Assembly (NCBI GenBank): GCA_963719135.1
Contig: CAVRAZ010000002.1
Location: forward strand, 310,001 to 374,000
Direction of reading: 5' to 3'
From: CAVRAZ01 sp963719135
Lineage (GTDB): Bacteria; Pseudomonadota; Gammaproteobacteria; DSM-19610
Length of the DNA stretch: 64,000 nucleotides
This document shows positions 1 to 9,141 of this stretch, piece by piece; the stretch's first letter is position 1; the number at the start of each line of letters is the position of its first letter. The notes under the pieces are model-generated. The model searched no databases, was not told where the DNA came from, and saw only the letters and a list, made by a program, of their open reading frames with translations. Position numbers and translations under genes: made by a program.

Positions 1-561
1 CATCTCATGTCCGGTGCCATGATCGAGGTTGCTGGTGGGCTCGTCACAGATGATCAGTTGCGGATCGTGGACCAGTGCGCGGGCAATCGCCACGCGCTGC
101 TGCTGACCACCGCTCAGCTGTCCGGGCGGCGCGTGCTGCCGCTCGCCCAGGTCCACCGATGCGAGCAAGCGGCCCGCTGTCTCCAGCGCCGCCTTGCGGG
201 GCCGACCGGCCAGCAGCAGGGGAACGGCGACATTTTCGGCGGCGGTCAGTGCCGGCAGCAGATTGAACACCTGAAACACAAACCCGATGGCACGCCCCCG
301 GAAGCGCACCCGTTCGCGCTCCCGCATATGCCGTAGGTCGCGACCCAGCACTTCGCAGTCACCGTCATCTTGATCGAGGATGCCCGACAGGACGGAAAGC
401 AACGTCGTCTTGCCGCAGCCGGAGGGCCCGACCAGCATGAGCAGCTCGCCCTGGCGAACGGTGAGATCGACGCCGCGCAGGGCGCGGACTTGCGCGGGCC
501 CTTCTCCATAAGTCTTGGTCAGGCCGTGGCACCGAACGGCAATCGTTTCACTTGGACCCAT
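1..561 (-). CDS. ABC transporter ATP-binding protein, LolD/MacB type (3' end beyond window)
   Basis: This is the ATPase subunit of an export-type or lipoprotein-release ABC transporter. It would sit on the cytoplasmic face and power a MacB/FtsX-like permease. The 187 visible codons start at an ATG at 561 and run off the left edge. In order they show Walker A (GPSGCGKTT, about residue 45), a Q-loop (FVFQVFNLLP), the signature LSGGQQQRVAIARAL and a Walker B followed by DEPTSNLD. Only the last 30 or so residues should be missing. The permease is not in the window and may lie to the left. The signature and 'NLLPALTAAENV' segment are typical of the LolD/MacB/SalX branch. The substrate cannot be told from the sequence. 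Confidence 0.93.
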   Translation of the reverse strand, partial: MGPSETIAVRCHGLTKTYGEGPAQVRALRGVDLTVRQGELLMLVGPSGCGKTTLLSVLSGILDQDDGDCEVLGRDLRHMRERERVRFRGRAIGFVFQVFNLLPALTAAENVAVPLLLAGRPRKAALETAGRLLASVDLGERQHAPPGQLSGGQQQRVAIARALVHDPQLIICDEPTSNLDHGTGHEM

Positions 562-982
562 GTCAAATCGCTCCCGAGTGCCTCGAACACATCAGCGCCG
601 GGTCATTGCTAGTAAACCATCCTGCCGCCGTCATAGTCTTGCCGGCGCCGCGGCCCAGATCCGGCAGCAGAGCTTGAGTCGGTGGAAGGTCCCCGACACG
701 TCGGGCGCCCCAACAGGTGCCACATCATGGCCGCTCGGCGCGCCTTCCACCCGGATATGCGGGGACATCCCGCGGATAATATAGCCAGGCAGTCTGTCGA
801 AGTCGTGCCAGTCGCGCAAAGCCGCTGCTCCACTCTGACAGCGATGGCGGGCAGCGCTGCCGGCCCTGTCATGATCGAGACTGCGGGAATTGCTGACAGC
901 GACCGGGATCTGCGGATTGCGATGCGCCACAAGTCTTCCTGGATGCATTGGTGACAGCGGTGCCGGATGCGGGTGTGCCGGT
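562..982. other. Gene-poor stretch between the ABC ATPase and copS
   Basis: About 420 bases without a supportable gene. Open frames exist on both strands but their translations are rich in Arg, Ser and His, match no family I recognise and have no convincing ribosome-binding site. It lies between two genes read leftward and may hold the promoter of the ABC gene. Confidence 0.5.
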
Positions 983-2389
983 TCACTCGTGTCCGGCTTC
1001 GGCAGGCGACGTCGGCGGGTTCGGCAGGCAGATGTGAAAGCGTGTCCGGCCTTCGGTCGAAACGACGTCGATGTTCCCGCCATGAGCTTCGACAATGGAT
1101 TTGACGATGGCCAGGCCGAGGCCGGTACCGTTGCCGTCACGCTGCCTTGACGGATCGACGCGATAGAAGCGGTCGAACAGTTTCGGGAGATGTTCGGGTG
1201 GTATCTCTGTGCCGGAGTTTTCGACCACAATGCTGGTGCCGTCTTCATTCGATGCATGGAGTCGCACGCGCACGGTTTCGCCAGCCGGCGAATGGCGGAT
1301 GGCGTTGGACAGGAGATTGCCCAGCGCACGCTGCAACATCGGCCGGTCAGCCGCGGCCGTGGCGGTGCCCTCCAGTAACAGCGTGACACCGCGTTCCTCC
1401 GCCCAGCCGTCATAGTAGTCGAACAGCGCCCGAACTTCCTTGGCCAGATCCAGATCGCTGACGCTTTTCTTCCGCGGGCGATTGTCCGCTTGCGCCAGAA
1501 AGAGCATGTCGCCGACCATCTGCGCCATGCGCTCATATTCTTCCATATTCGAGTAGAGGATTTCCCGGTATTGTTCGATGGTACGCGCCCGAGAGAGTGC
1601 CACCTGGGTCTGGGTCATCAGGTTTGTTATGGGCGTGCGCAGCTCATGGGCGATGTCGGCGTTGAAATCCGAGAGTCGGCGAAATGCTTCATCCACGCGC
1701 TGCAGCATCCCATTGAATGCGATCGCGAGGTCCGAGAGTTCGCTGGGCACGCTTTCGGGGGACAGGCGGGTGTTCAACTCGTTGGCGCTGATGCGCTGGA
1801 GCTGCGCGACGATGTCGCGCAGAGGCGCATGGCCTTGTCGCACCGCCATCCAGCCCATCAGGGTCATGATGCCGATACTGGCGGCAATCATCAACCACAA
1901 TGTCCTGCGGAAGTGCTCGAGAAACCGAAGATGGTAGTCCGTCTGCACGGCGATAGCCAGGGTATAGGGCTGGCTGGCCGCCGATCCGTGTTGAATCAGT
2001 ACGCGGTAGCTGTGGTCAGCGTCGCTCCATCGGCGCAGGTACGTAGTGTCAGACTCCCCGCTGTATGAGTGCACGATGGTCGAAAGATCAGGGCCCGGGC
2101 TCGTATAGATCGGTCGTTGGTCTTCGCCGATGAGGTACAGAGACGCCCGGTGATGGCTGACGAGGATGCCGGCGAATCTGCGTTCGACAGACGCGAGGTC
2201 GTCTGCGGACCGGACGCCGGACAGCGCGGCCTCTACGGCGCGCGCGGTGACCGTGAGTTCGGCGACATCGCCTGCTTCAAAATGGTTCTCCGTTGAACGG
2301 GTGATGACCCAGCCGAATACAGCCAGGATGACCGCTGCTGCGACGCTGAACAGCAGGGTCAGGCGCAGCGTGAGTGAAGGCGGGCGCAT
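983..2389 (-). CDS. copS: Heavy-metal sensor histidine kinase, CusS/CopS type
   Basis: Inner-membrane sensor kinase that detects periplasmic copper and phosphorylates the response regulator encoded just upstream. The 468-residue protein has an N-terminal membrane segment (about 8-30), a periplasmic sensor domain, a second membrane segment (about 160-182), a HAMP region, the H-box FNADIAHELRTPITNL, the N-box NLLSNAIRHSP and the G-box GNGTGLGLAIVKSIVEAHGG. Length and architecture match CusS/CopS/PcoS kinases. Its ATG at 2389 lies 7 bases after the stop of the regulator gene, so the two form an operon. The pair is divergent from copAB, with an operator in the gap. All catalytic motifs look intact. 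Confidence 0.93.
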   Translation of the reverse strand: MRPPSLTLRLTLLFSVAAAVILAVFGWVITRSTENHFEAGDVAELTVTARAVEAALSGVRSADDLASVERRFAGILVSHHRASLYLIGEDQRPIYTSPGPDLSTIVHSYSGESDTTYLRRWSDADHSYRVLIQHGSAASQPYTLAIAVQTDYHLRFLEHFRRTLWLMIAASIGIMTLMGWMAVRQGHAPLRDIVAQLQRISANELNTRLSPESVPSELSDLAIAFNGMLQRVDEAFRRLSDFNADIAHELRTPITNLMTQTQVALSRARTIEQYREILYSNMEEYERMAQMVGDMLFLAQADNRPRKKSVSDLDLAKEVRALFDYYDGWAEERGVTLLLEGTATAAADRPMLQRALGNLLSNAIRHSPAGETVRVRLHASNEDGTSIVVENSGTEIPPEHLPKLFDRFYRVDPSRQRDGNGTGLGLAIVKSIVEAHGGNIDVVSTEGRTRFHICLPNPPTSPAEAGHE

Positions 2390-2396
2390 GAGCCGC

Positions 2397-3080
2397 TCAG
2401 GCCTCGCCGGAGCTGTCGAGCATGTAGCCCATGCCGCGCACGGTGCGGATCAGTTTGTGTTCGAACGCGTCGTCGATTTTGGCGCGCAGGCGCCGGATGG
2501 CAACGTCAATGACGTTGGTGTCGCTGTCAAAGTTCATGTCCCAAACCTGCGAGGCGACCAGCGATCGGGGCAGTACCTCGTCCCGGTGGCGTATCAACAG
2601 CTCCAGCAGCGCGAATTCCTTCGCGGTGAGCGGAATGCGCTCTCCGGCACGCGTGACGCGCCGGCGCATCAGATCCAGCTCGAGATCGGCGACCGCGAGG
2701 GTTGTTTCAGCGGCCGGCGCGACGCCGCGCCGCAACAGGGTTCGAACCCGCGCCAACAATTCGGCGAAGGCGAAGGGTTTGACCAGGTAATCGTCAGCAC
2801 CGAGTTCCAGCCCCTTGACGCGATCTTCCACGCTGTCGCGCGCGGTGAGAAACAGCACCGGGACGCGCCTGTCGGCGTCGCGCAACGATTTAAGGATACG
2901 CCAGCCATCGACGTCCGGCAGCATGACATCGAGGATGAGCAGATTGTAGTGGCCCGTCATGGCGAGGTGATGTCCGTCGAGGCCATTACGGGCAAAATCA
3001 ACCAAAAAGCCTGCTTCGCCGAGCCCTTGTCGGAGATAGTCGCTGATTTTCGCTTCGTCTTCGACGATCAGGATTTTCAT
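2397..3080 (-). CDS. copR: Copper response regulator, OmpR/CusR family
   Basis: Two-component response regulator that activates copper-resistance genes once phosphorylated by the adjacent kinase. The 227 residues show a receiver domain (acidic pair EDE near residue 7, phospho-acceptor Asp in LILDVMLPDVDG near residue 51, Lys in DYLVKPF near residue 101) and a C-terminal winged helix (about 125-220, ending RTVRGMGYMLD). It is the first gene of the copRS operon. It probably binds the inverted repeat at 3212-3227, which lies between its start and copA and could serve both promoters. Length and motifs are normal for the CusR/CopR/PcoR group. Confidence 0.94.
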   Translation of the reverse strand: MKILIVEDEAKISDYLRQGLGEAGFLVDFARNGLDGHHLAMTGHYNLLILDVMLPDVDGWRILKSLRDADRRVPVLFLTARDSVEDRVKGLELGADDYLVKPFAFAELLARVRTLLRRGVAPAAETTLAVADLELDLMRRRVTRAGERIPLTAKEFALLELLIRHRDEVLPRSLVASQVWDMNFDSDTNVIDVAIRRLRAKIDDAFEHKLIRTVRGMGYMLDSSGEA

Positions 3081-3211
3081 GCGCGCTTCATGACACCTCT
3101 GGCTGACATTCCAAGTTGGTGGTGGGCGCCCCCCGGTGCTCCAGGATCCACCGGGTTCGTGGGCTGGTAGCCAGACTACGCGGGCCTCGCTGGCGACAAG
3201 ATGACAGACGG

Positions 3212-3227
3212 ATTACAAAATTGTAAT
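3212..3227. promoter_or_regulatory. CopR/CusR-type operator (cop box)
   Basis: ATTACAAAATTGTAAT: two perfect 6-base arms (ATTACA/TGTAAT) around a 4-base centre. It lies in the 271-base gap between divergent copR and copA. It resembles the known cus/pco/cop boxes, which read TGACA-N4-TGTCA or close to it. Assignment to CopR is inferred from shape and position. Confidence 0.8.
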
Positions 3228-3351
3228 GGAGGCGTCATGCTGGCGACAGAGGCCGGTCGCTATCGTGCAGTCCGGCAGGGCCGCTGCCGGTGTGGAACCA
3301 TCCTAAGAGAGAGGCGGTCGAGGGTGAAGTGTGACCAAAGGACAGAGCACG

Positions 3352-5171
3352 ATGACGCGCAGTTACCAACCTTCCCTGATATTACTCGATCTGCCGCGCC
3401 GGCGATTTCTGCAGGGGCTGGCCGTCGGCGGTGTGCTGCTGGGCTTGCCGCCCTGGCTCAGGCCGGCGCGGGCGCAGGAGGCGGGCGGTATGCTCGCCCA
3501 AACGGTCCCGGAGCTGCGCGGCAGCGAGTTCGACCTCAGGATAGCGGAAACGCCGGTCAACTTCACCGGTACGCCGCGCGTGGCCACGACCATCAATGGT
3601 TCCATACCAGGTCCCATCCTGCGCTGGCGCGAGGGTGATACCGTAACGCTGCGGGTGACCAATCGCATGGCCGAGTCCACGTCGATCCACTGGCACGGGA
3701 TTATTCTGCCCTTCGAGATGGACGGTGTGCCGGGAATCAGCTACCCGGGCATCGCCCCCGGCGAAACCTTCGTCTACCGCTTCAAGGTGCGGCAGTCGGG
3801 CACCTTCTGGTACCACTCGCATACCGGTTTCCAGGAACAGACCGGGATGTACGGTGCCGATCGTGATCGATCCTGCGGGTGGCGATTCGATCCGGTCCGA
3901 CCGCGATTACGTGGTGCAGTTCTCGGACTGGACCGACGAAGACCCGATGCGACTCTTCGGCAAGCTGAAGAAGCAGAGCGATTACTACAACTTCAACGAG
4001 CCGACCGCGGTCGATTTCGTGCGTGATGTTGCCGACAGGGGGCTCGGCGCCGCGCTCGACAAGCGGCGCATGTGGAACCGGATGCGCATGAGTCCGGCCG
4101 ATCTGGCGGACGTCTCCGGCTATACCTACACCTATCTGATGAACGGCACTACACCGGCAGGCAACTGGACCGGCGCTGTTCCGCCGCGGTGAGCGGGTGC
4201 GGCTGCGCTTCATCAACTGCTCGGCGCGATGACGTTTTTCGACGTGCGCATTCCCGGCCTGAAGATGACGGTGGTCCAGGTCGACGGACAGGACGTCGAC
4301 CCGGTGACGGTGGACGAGATTCCGCATCGGCGTGGCCGAAACCTACGACGTGATCGTCGAACCCGCGGATGACCGGGCCTATACGATCTTCGCGCAATCG
4401 ATGGACCGCACCGGCTTTGCGCGTGGCACCCTGGCCCCGCGCGCGGGTATGGCAGCCGAGGTTCCCGCTCTGGACAAGCCCGAGCGGCTCACCATGGTCG
4501 ACATGATGGGTGCCATGACGCACGGTGACATGGCCGGCATGGGGGGCATGGCTCAGGGTGCGCACGCCATGCACGGCGGAATGGACATGAGCGGTATGGA
4601 TCACAGCGCGCATTCCATGAACACCGGCATGGCCATGGATGCCGCCGCGGTGCGTGCGCACCACGCCAGCAGCGAGTACGGTCCCAGCGTCGACATGCGC
4701 GTCGACTACCCGCGGACCAATCTGGACGACCCCGGTGTCGGCCTGCGCAACAACGGCCGGCGGGTGCTGACCTATGCGGATTTGCACACTCTCGGCGGTC
4801 CGCTCGACGCCCGCGACGCGGAGCGGGAGATCGAACTGCACCTGACCGGCAACATGGAGCGCTACACCTGGTCACTCGACGGTCTCGAGTTCGGCAAATC
4901 GACGCCGGTGCATTTTCGTCATAACGAGCGCCTGCGTGTCGTGCTGGTCAACGACACCATGATGACGCATCCCATGCACCTGCACGGCATGTGGAGCGAA
5001 CTGGAGGGCCCGGACGGCCGTTTCCAGGTGCGCAAGCATACCATCAGCGTACAGCCGGCCCAGCGTGTCAGCTTCCTCGTCACCGCCGACGCGCTGGGCC
5101 GTTGGGCCTGGCACTGCCATCTGCTTTATCACATGGATGCGGGCATGTTTCGGCAGGTGGTGGTGGCATGA
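3352..5171 (+). pseudogene. copA: CopA/PcoA multicopper oxidase, broken by four frameshifts
   Basis: Periplasmic copper-resistance multicopper oxidase, about 605 residues when the frames are joined. A twin-arginine signal (LPRRRFLQGLAVGG) marks folded export. The first copper sites appear as SIHWHG and FWYHSH. A Met-rich stretch (roughly 4490-4640, with MxxM and MxGM repeats) and the C-terminal sites HPMHLHGMW and WHCHLLYHMDAGM are all present. The reading frame jumps near 3856 (+1 G), 4175 (+1 G), 4227 (+2) and 4319 (+1 A). Each jump is an added base or bases, and the protein resumes exactly on the family sequence. That pattern fits uncorrected sequencing indels at least as well as a true pseudogene. 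A GTG at 3331 is an alternative start, but the ATG at 3352 gives the usual Tat leader. The 3' end overlaps copB by 4 bases. Confidence 0.9.
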
Positions 5172-6145
5172 CCTCGCTGCAATCCAGTCAGCAGAAGCCG
5201 GTCACGGCGACATACCGCCGACTTGCCCAGGTGGCGCTCGTGGTTGCGGCCGGCTGCTTCGTGTCGGCCGTATGGGCGCAGGATCAAACGACTGCGGATC
5301 CCCACGCCGGACACCGGATGATGTCCTCTCCCGCGGAGCCATCGCACCAGGATCCTGAAGCCGTCGACAGCGGCGGCGGCATGAACGGCACCGGCGGTGA
5401 CGCCGGGATAGACATGGGTACGATGCAGGGTGGTTCAGCCCCGCCCGATGCGCGCGATCCCCATGCGTACGCCGACGGCTACGATTTCGGTTCCTACCCG
5501 TTGCGGATGTCGGATACCCGCAGTCTGGCGTCATTGCGCGTGGACCGCCTGGAGGGCGCGCGCGGCGACGGCAACAGTTTCACGGCGTACGACCTCCAGG
5601 CCTGGTACGGGCGCACTTACGACCGCGCCCTGTTCAAGGCCGAGGGCGATATCAACAGTAACGAAATCGCGGATGCACGCAGCGAGCTGCTGTGGGGGCA
5701 CGCCGTCGCGGCCTACTGGGACACACAGCTCGGCGTGCGCTATGACAGCGGCGAAGGGCCGAACCGGGGCTGGCTGGCCTTCGGCGTACAGGGACTGGCG
5801 CCCTACTGGTTCGAGGTGGACCTCACCGGCTACCTCGGAGAGGAGGGCCGCACGGCGCTGCGGCTCGAAACGGAGTACGAGTTGCTGTTAACACAGCAGC
5901 TGATTCTGCAGCCGCGCGTGGAAGCGAACGCCTATGGCAGGAGCGACACCCGGCGCGGCCTGGGCAGCGGTTTGTCTGAACTCACCGCGGGATTGCGTCT
6001 GCGCTACGAGATACGACGTGAGTTGGCCCCTTACGTTGGCGTCGAGTGGGCGCGCAACTTCGGGGAAACGCAAGACCTGGTGAAGGACGCCGGCGAAGGC
6101 GCGAGCGAAACGCGGCTCGTCGCGGGCCTGCGGTTCTGGTTTTAG
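5168..6145 (+). CDS. copB: Outer-membrane copper-resistance protein CopB/PcoB
   Basis: Outer-membrane partner of CopA in periplasmic copper detoxification. The ATG at 5168 overlaps the copA stop (ATGA), indicating translational coupling. An open frame extends further upstream, but that part overlaps copA. The 325-residue product has a hydrophobic leader ending near VSAVWAQ, then a His/Met-rich low-complexity segment (HAGHRMM, MNGTGG, IDMGTMQGG), then the conserved beta-barrel CopB domain (from about residue 95: LRVDRLEGARGDGNSF; later KAEGDIN and GVEWARNFGETQDL) ending in an aromatic residue (RFWF), as usual for outer-membrane barrels. The gene is intact, unlike copA. Confidence 0.93.
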   Translation: MTSLQSSQQKPVTATYRRLAQVALVVAAGCFVSAVWAQDQTTADPHAGHRMMSSPAEPSHQDPEAVDSGGGMNGTGGDAGIDMGTMQGGSAPPDARDPHAYADGYDFGSYPLRMSDTRSLASLRVDRLEGARGDGNSFTAYDLQAWYGRTYDRALFKAEGDINSNEIADARSELLWGHAVAAYWDTQLGVRYDSGEGPNRGWLAFGVQGLAPYWFEVDLTGYLGEEGRTALRLETEYELLLTQQLILQPRVEANAYGRSDTRRGLGSGLSELTAGLRLRYEIRRELAPYVGVEWARNFGETQDLVKDAGEGASETRLVAGLRFWF

Positions 6146-6293
6146 GGGCAGGTGCCGGATCGCGCAGCAACTTTAGCGCCGCCGCGGAATGAGTCGGCCC
6201 TGACAGAGCGGTGGGTCGCCATGGAGAAAGGATGAACATGTTTACGATCGGTCGCCGGATTTCGCCCGTCCGCGTCTGAGCGGCGGAGTAGCT

Positions 6294-6629
6294 ATGTGTC
6301 ATCTGATACTGCTGCTGCCGGTACTGGCACTGCCGGTATTCTGGTTTCTGCCATTGTCGATAGCAGTACCTGTTTACGGGACTGTCCTGATGGTATCGGG
6401 CGGGATTTATGTCCTTGCCCTTCGCGCCATGCGGCGCCCCGTGCAAACCGGTGTGGAGGCGCTTGCGCACTATACCGGTGAAGTGATTGGTCAGGAGGAC
6501 GGCGTGTATCAGGTGCGATTGGGTAGTGAAATCTGGAGTGCCGAGTCGAAAGACAAGCTGCGGGCCGGAGACGCCATTGAAGTCGTCTCGGTCGAAGGAC
6601 TGAGGCTGAAAATACGCCGCAGCGGTTAG
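6294..6629 (+). CDS. Small NfeD-like membrane protein
   Basis: A 111-residue protein with two hydrophobic segments (about 3-25 and 28-48) followed by a C-terminal OB-fold-like domain carrying the NfeD signature pattern: a G-x-V-x-x-E-D-G-x-Y-x-V-x-L run, then IWSAESKDKLRAGD and VEGLRLKI. NfeD proteins work with membrane stomatin/SPFH proteins or clpP-class proteases, but no such partner is seen nearby. The start is the ATG at 6294. It lies downstream of copAB in the same direction with a 148-base gap, so it may or may not share their transcript. Confidence 0.7.
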   Translation: MCHLILLLPVLALPVFWFLPLSIAVPVYGTVLMVSGGIYVLALRAMRRPVQTGVEALAHYTGEVIGQEDGVYQVRLGSEIWSAESKDKLRAGDAIEVVSVEGLRLKIRRSG

Positions 6630-6780
6630 ACGCGGCGCGTGCGGAGCATTGGGCCTTGCACAAAGGGTCCCGCGCCCGATCCGGTGTCCCCGGTGAGCGC
6701 AGGAGCACTAAACCAGTGGTCGGCGAGTTCCTGGAGGAGCCGCAGGCGCACCGACCGAAGTACGACGTACAGTGATTGCA

Positions 6781-6788
6781 AAAGGAGA
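6781..6788 (+). promoter_or_regulatory. Shine-Dalgarno sequence cut off from its gene by IS66
   Basis: AAAGGAGA lies directly against the left end of the IS66 element. On the far side of the element the bases GCC-ATG begin the cupredoxin frame (ATG at 8523). Deleting the IS would put the ATG about 4-5 bases after this sequence, a workable spacing. Confidence 0.6.
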
Positions 6789-8519
6789 GGTAACTATTCA
6801 GTTAAAAACTGAAGAAAGTGCTTGACAAGGTTTTAGCGCAATATTTTCTGTTTCAGTGAGGGTGTGTCACTCATCATTATAGCCACCCCACTAAGCCACA
6901 AGAAGCTCGCTAATGGCTGTTTGCGAGCAACGTCATCGACGACGCGAGGTCATTTTACAAAACGCCTCAGATTAGCTGACAGACGCTAAAATTTCGTCCT
7001 GAAAACCCGTGCGATAATGATCTCACTCAAGATCATGTGAGATGCGGGCGGTTGAAGCTAGACGCTATTGACGTTGATTCATCGATCAACTCAGTCAAGG
7101 AACTTCTCGAGCAGGAGAAAGATCTTTCGCCTGCACTGCGCTCGGCGCTGGAAGTATTGCTTGTTCTGGTGACCCTGCTGCTCAACCGCACGACCCTCAA
7201 CAGCAAGAACAGCAGCAAGCCACCCTCCGCGGATCCAAACCGGAAGAAATCGAGCCGGCGGGGACAAAGCAGCAGGAAGCCGGGAGGGCAGAAGGGGCGT
7301 AATGGGATCACCTTGCAGCCGGTGGCTGATCCGGACGAGGTGGACGTTCTGACCATCGACCGTCGCACGCTCCCCAAGGGATCATCGTATCGGGAGGCAG
7401 GCCATGAAAGTCGCCAGGTCATTGATATCGACATCTCGCGGTTCGTGATCGAATACCAGGCACAGATTCTTGAGGACAACCAGGGAAATCGATTTGTGGC
7501 CGCTTTTCCGGAGGGGGTGAATCGGCCGGTGCAGTATGGCCTCAACCTGAAGGCAAATGCCGTCTATATGTCCCAGCACCAGCTGATTCCCTATGATCGG
7601 ATACGCGATCACTTCCAGGATCAGATGCATATTCCGGTCAGTGCGGGCTCGGTCTTCAACTTCAACAAAGAAGCCTATGAAGGGCTGGCGTCCTTCGAGC
7701 AGTGGGCAAAGACCCAGCTTGCCCGCTCTGACCTCCTGCATGCCGATGAGACCGGCATCAACATCGGCGGGAAGCGCCAGTGGCTGCACTGTGCCTCCAA
7801 CGCCTCACTGACCTGGTTCTATCCCCACGCCAGGCGGGGTCTTGATGCCATGGATGAGATGGGCATCCTGCCCTTCTTCAAGGGCGTGTTGTGCCATGAT
7901 CACTGGAAGCCGTACTACCATTACGACTGCACCCATGCCCTGTGCAATGCCCATCACCTCCGAGAACTGGAGCGAGCCTGGGAACAGGATCAGCAGCAGT
8001 GGGCCAGGGAGATGCAGGCCTTGCTGATCGAACTCGCAACAGCGGTAACGGATGCCGGGGGTTGTTTACCAGTGGGTGAGGCCACACGGTGGCGCCGTCG
8101 ATATCGACGGCTACTTAAAAAGGCGGAGACCGAATGTCCACCGCCCGATGAACGTCAACGGCAGGGAAAACGGGGCCGGCTCAAACGATCGAAGGCCAGA
8201 AACCTGCTGGAGCGATTGCGCGACTTCGAGCAAGACGTCCTGCGCTTCATGGAGGTGGAGAGTGTCCCCTTCACCAACAATCAGGGTGAGAACGATCTGC
8301 GCATGACCAAGGTGCAGCAGAAGATCTCAGGTTGCTTCCGCTCCACGGAGGGAGCAAAGATCTTCTGTCGGGTTCGCAGTTACCTGTCAACGTGTCGCAA
8401 GCAGGGCATGACGGCTACTCACGCATTGACACTGCTTTTCCAGGGCAAGGATCCGGATTTTATGAGGATGGACGAGGTCCAAAATAGCTGATCGTGGCAG
8501 AATGGACTGAATAGTTACC
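6789..8519 (+). mobile_element. IS66-family insertion sequence, complete
   Basis: A 1731-bp element with perfect 14-base terminal inverted repeats (GGTAACTATTCAGT at 6789-6802 and its complement at 8506-8519). It carries one transposase gene and no tnpA/tnpB-like accessory genes, as in the single-gene branch of IS66 (ISBst12-like). The 8-base direct repeat expected for IS66 is not visible (flanks AAAGGAGA and GCCATGGA), so one flank may have been lost after insertion. About 250 bases of non-coding, AT-richer DNA precede the gene. Confidence 0.88.
7037..8491 (+). CDS. IS66-family transposase
   Basis: DDE transposase of the enclosing element, 484 residues. The N-terminus (about 1-90) has a coiled region and the Ser/Lys-rich NSKNSSKPPSADPNRKKSSR segment typical of IS66 proteins. 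The catalytic core shows LHADETGINIGGKRQWLH (first Asp), VLCHDHWKPYYHY (second Asp) and NNQGENDLRMTKVQQKISG (Glu). The HALCNAHHLREL motif between them is characteristic. The start is uncertain: a GTG at 7037 is the longest, and a TTG at 7052 is also possible. The frame is intact, so the element may be active or recently so. Confidence 0.93.
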   Translation: MRCGRLKLDAIDVDSSINSVKELLEQEKDLSPALRSALEVLLVLVTLLLNRTTLNSKNSSKPPSADPNRKKSSRRGQSSRKPGGQKGRNGITLQPVADPDEVDVLTIDRRTLPKGSSYREAGHESRQVIDIDISRFVIEYQAQILEDNQGNRFVAAFPEGVNRPVQYGLNLKANAVYMSQHQLIPYDRIRDHFQDQMHIPVSAGSVFNFNKEAYEGLASFEQWAKTQLARSDLLHADETGINIGGKRQWLHCASNASLTWFYPHARRGLDAMDEMGILPFFKGVLCHDHWKPYYHYDCTHALCNAHHLRELERAWEQDQQQWAREMQALLIELATAVTDAGGCLPVGEATRWRRRYRRLLKKAETECPPPDERQRQGKRGRLKRSKARNLLERLRDFEQDVLRFMEVESVPFTNNQGENDLRMTKVQQKISGCFRSTEGAKIFCRVRSYLSTCRKQGMTATHALTLLFQGKDPDFMRMDEVQNS

Positions 8520-8522
8520 GCC

Positions 8523-9068
8523 ATGGAACAGATGGAACACCATCCCAGGGATGGGATGGTCCGCCATGAACATGAGGCGCAGGCCGACGCGGGCCGGCCG
8601 GGTGATCCGGACAGGGTCGGTCGCACCGTCGAGGTGACGATGAACGACACCCTGCGCTTTGACCCGGCTGAGATGAAGTTCAAGGCAGGCGAGACGGTAC
8701 GCTTTGTGGTACGCAACGCCGGCCGGATCCGCCATGAGATGGTGATCGGCTCGGAGGCGGAACTGGCGGAGCACGCGGCGATGATGCGTGCCAACCCGGC
8801 CATGCAACACGCCGATCCCAACATGATTTGGCTTGCTCCCGGGCAGCAGGACGAACTGGTCTGGCAATTCGGCCGGTCGGGCGCGTTCGCGTTCGCTTGC
8901 CTCGTGCCCGGCCACCTCGAAGCCGGGATGACCGGCCGGATCGAGGTTAGAGGAGGTCCACATACCGGTTACCTCCATGAAGTAACCATCGACCGGCGAG
9001 TTGCAATCTGCGTGTCGGGGATGGCCGCGGTTGGCATCTTGGCGCTTGCATGGCGGGGCCTGTCCTGA
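8523..9068 (+). CDS. Plastocyanin-like cupredoxin, promoter and leader region displaced by IS66
   Basis: A cupredoxin-fold protein of the copper-resistance/copper-chaperone kind, linking it to the copRSAB genes on the other side of the IS. The core runs from VEVTMNDTLRFDPAEMKF (about residue 37) to ACLVPGHLEAGMTGRIEV (about 143). Likely copper ligands are His in RIRHEMV and Cys, His and Met in the C-x4-H-x4-M pattern CLVPGHLEAGM. The N-terminus is His/Met-rich with no signal peptide. After the domain there is an unusual 37-residue tail with a predicted membrane segment (VAICVSGMAAVGILALAW), not normal for this family. The gene starts only four bases after the IS66 end. It may therefore lack its native leader, or the missing part may have been deleted. 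Confidence 0.75.
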   Translation: MEQMEHHPRDGMVRHEHEAQADAGRPGDPDRVGRTVEVTMNDTLRFDPAEMKFKAGETVRFVVRNAGRIRHEMVIGSEAELAEHAAMMRANPAMQHADPNMIWLAPGQQDELVWQFGRSGAFAFACLVPGHLEAGMTGRIEVRGGPHTGYLHEVTIDRRVAICVSGMAAVGILALAWRGLS

Positions 9069-9141
9069 ATCACGCTTGTGGTCATCGCCTGCGGTCTCGG
9101 CTGCCTTGCGACTGCCCTTGATGTATGTGGGCGCGCGGTGA

